Shown one piece after another: positions 5,837 to 6,620 of a stretch of DNA of 6,620 bases. Source of the DNA: Gammaproteobacteria bacterium (GTDB lineage: Bacteria > Pseudomonadota > Gammaproteobacteria > Eutrophobiales > Eutrophobiaceae); the NCBI GenBank assembly GCA_004356415.1, contig SMWN01000050.1, forward strand, positions 1-6,620, read 5' to 3'. Positions within the stretch are counted from its first letter, which is position 1; each line of letters opens with the position of its first letter. Under the pieces are notes generated by a model. It searched no databases, was not told where the DNA came from, and saw only the letters and a program-made list of their open reading frames with translations. Both the position numbers and the translations under genes were made by a program.

Positions 5837-6620
5837 TTACTTTTGACTACTTTGTTCTTTGATAAATAGTGCGGGATCGACCATCGTTTGGTTAAGAATA
5901 ACACTCCAGTGCAAATGTGCGCCAGTGACGCGACCTGTTTTGCCAACTCTGCCTAAAACGTCACCTCGTTTGATGGCCTGACCTTCTTCAACATCAATCT
6001 TGCTCAGATGACAGTACATCGTGATCAGTCCCTGACCGTGGTCAATAAAAACTGTGTTGCCGTTAAAAAAATATAAAGCTGTATTGATGACTTTGCCGTT
6101 AGCTGGTACGTGAATAGGTGCTCCTTCAGCAGCAGCAATATCTAATCCACTATGTGGACGGCGTGCTTCGCCGTTAAAGAAACGACGTAAACCAAATTGA
6201 CTGCTGATCGTCCCTGCCACTGGTTGTATGAATTTAAACGATACGTCATCAATATCGCGCCAGTTTGATTTTGCTTTTTGTATAATATTTTGCTCGCGAT
6301 GTATACGTTCCATATCCATCGTATCCGGATTGACATGGCGTTTGTTCTGAACAGTCAGGTATTGAGATTGATATTCCTTATCTTTGACATTGAAATCATA
6401 GCTTGCTTGACCATCTGAATTTTTTATATTTATTTGATGCCGTCCCGTTTCCGCATCCAGCGGAATGCCAACTATCGCTTTCCAGTGACCAGGGTGGCCA
6501 ATTACCATGACTTGTTTTTTATCGTACCAGGCCATTGGTCTCTCATTGTGTTTGAGATTAATGACAACCATCCCACCAGGAATATTGGCATCTTCAGGGA
6601 TGCCATGCTTATCGGAAATG
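5837..6620 (-). CDS. M23 family (LytM-type) metallopeptidase, 5' end outside window
   Basis: Predicted zinc peptidase acting on peptidoglycan peptides in the periplasm. The frame stays open to the window edge, reading SDKHGIPEDANIPGG before the first internal ATG at 6571, so the start and any signal peptide lie outside. Taking that ATG as residue 1, the N-terminal part (1-45) has MVVINL, MVIGHPGHWKAIVGIPLDAETG, the beta-rich domain usually found before the peptidase in this subgroup. A basic linker (70-110) follows, then the M23 domain (about 118-238). Its zinc ligands are His140 and Asp144 in RPHSGLDIAA and His221 in GAHLHW; FIDHGQGLITMYCHLS (175-190) supplies His178 and His188 of the catalytic region. 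All catalytic positions are present, so this is likely an active enzyme and not a degenerate LytM activator such as EnvC. It converges on lipA with a 65-bp gap and is functionally unrelated as far as I can see. Confidence 0.92.
   Translation of the reverse strand, partial: ISDKHGIPEDANIPGGMVVINLKHNERPMAWYDKKQVMVIGHPGHWKAIVGIPLDAETGRHQINIKNSDGQASYDFNVKDKEYQSQYLTVQNKRHVNPDTMDMERIHREQNIIQKAKSNWRDIDDVSFKFIQPVAGTISSQFGLRRFFNGEARRPHSGLDIAAAEGAPIHVPANGKVINTALYFFNGNTVFIDHGQGLITMYCHLSKIDVEEGQAIKRGDVLGRVGKTGRVTGAHLHWSVILNQTMVDPALFIKEQSSQK

Noticed and set aside
5641..5862. Plus-strand frame running from the lipA end into the metallopeptidase gene
   Set aside because: It is out of frame with lipA, overlaps two solid genes, and has no recognisable features.
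6142..6336. Minus-strand frame inside the metallopeptidase gene
   Set aside because: A shadow of the M23 gene in another frame.

Overview
The window looks like chromosomal DNA of a gammaproteobacterium with fairly low GC content (estimated by eye, not computed). The main clues are the compact ybeD-lipB-lipA cluster, proteins close in length and motif to Escherichia coli YbeD, LipB, LipA, YadG and YadH, and a DUF4389 membrane protein of the kind common in Gammaproteobacteria. I cannot name the genus. There is no sign of phage, insertion sequence, CRISPR array, tRNA or rRNA.

Left part (1-3600): every gene is on the minus strand. In transcription order they are a DUF4389 small membrane protein (3213-3572), a short cysteine-rich ORF that looks like the surviving C-terminal end of a larger flavin/NAD(P)H oxidoreductase (2893-3147), a stand-alone protein with two cyclic-nucleotide-binding domains (1874-2722), and an ABC-2 type exporter made of an ATPase (yadG-like, 817-1740) and a permease (yadH-like, 18-791). 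The two exporter genes are 25 bp apart and surely work together. The nucleotide-binding protein is 133 bp upstream of them, with a possible promoter and overlapping inverted repeat in the gap, so shared transcription is possible but not shown.

Middle (about 3573-3823): a divergent intergenic region. It carries a perfect extended -10 box facing the DUF4389 gene and two overlapping sigma70-like promoter candidates facing the lipoate genes, with a dyad-rich stretch between them.

Right part (3824-5771): a plus-strand operon of ybeD (DUF493), lipB (octanoyltransferase) and lipA (lipoyl synthase). LipB moves octanoyl groups from acyl-carrier protein to the lipoyl domains of 2-oxoacid dehydrogenases and the glycine cleavage H protein, and LipA inserts the two sulfurs. 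All catalytic and cluster-ligand residues are present. A weak hairpin plus T-run follows lipA. Converging on it from the right edge is an M23 (LytM-type) metallopeptidase gene whose 5' end lies outside the window.

Most of the window is ordinary housekeeping content. The items that deserve a second look are the double cyclic-nucleotide-binding protein with no output domain, the oxidoreductase remnant, and the intergenic dyads. I do not see convincing evidence for an undescribed multi-gene system.
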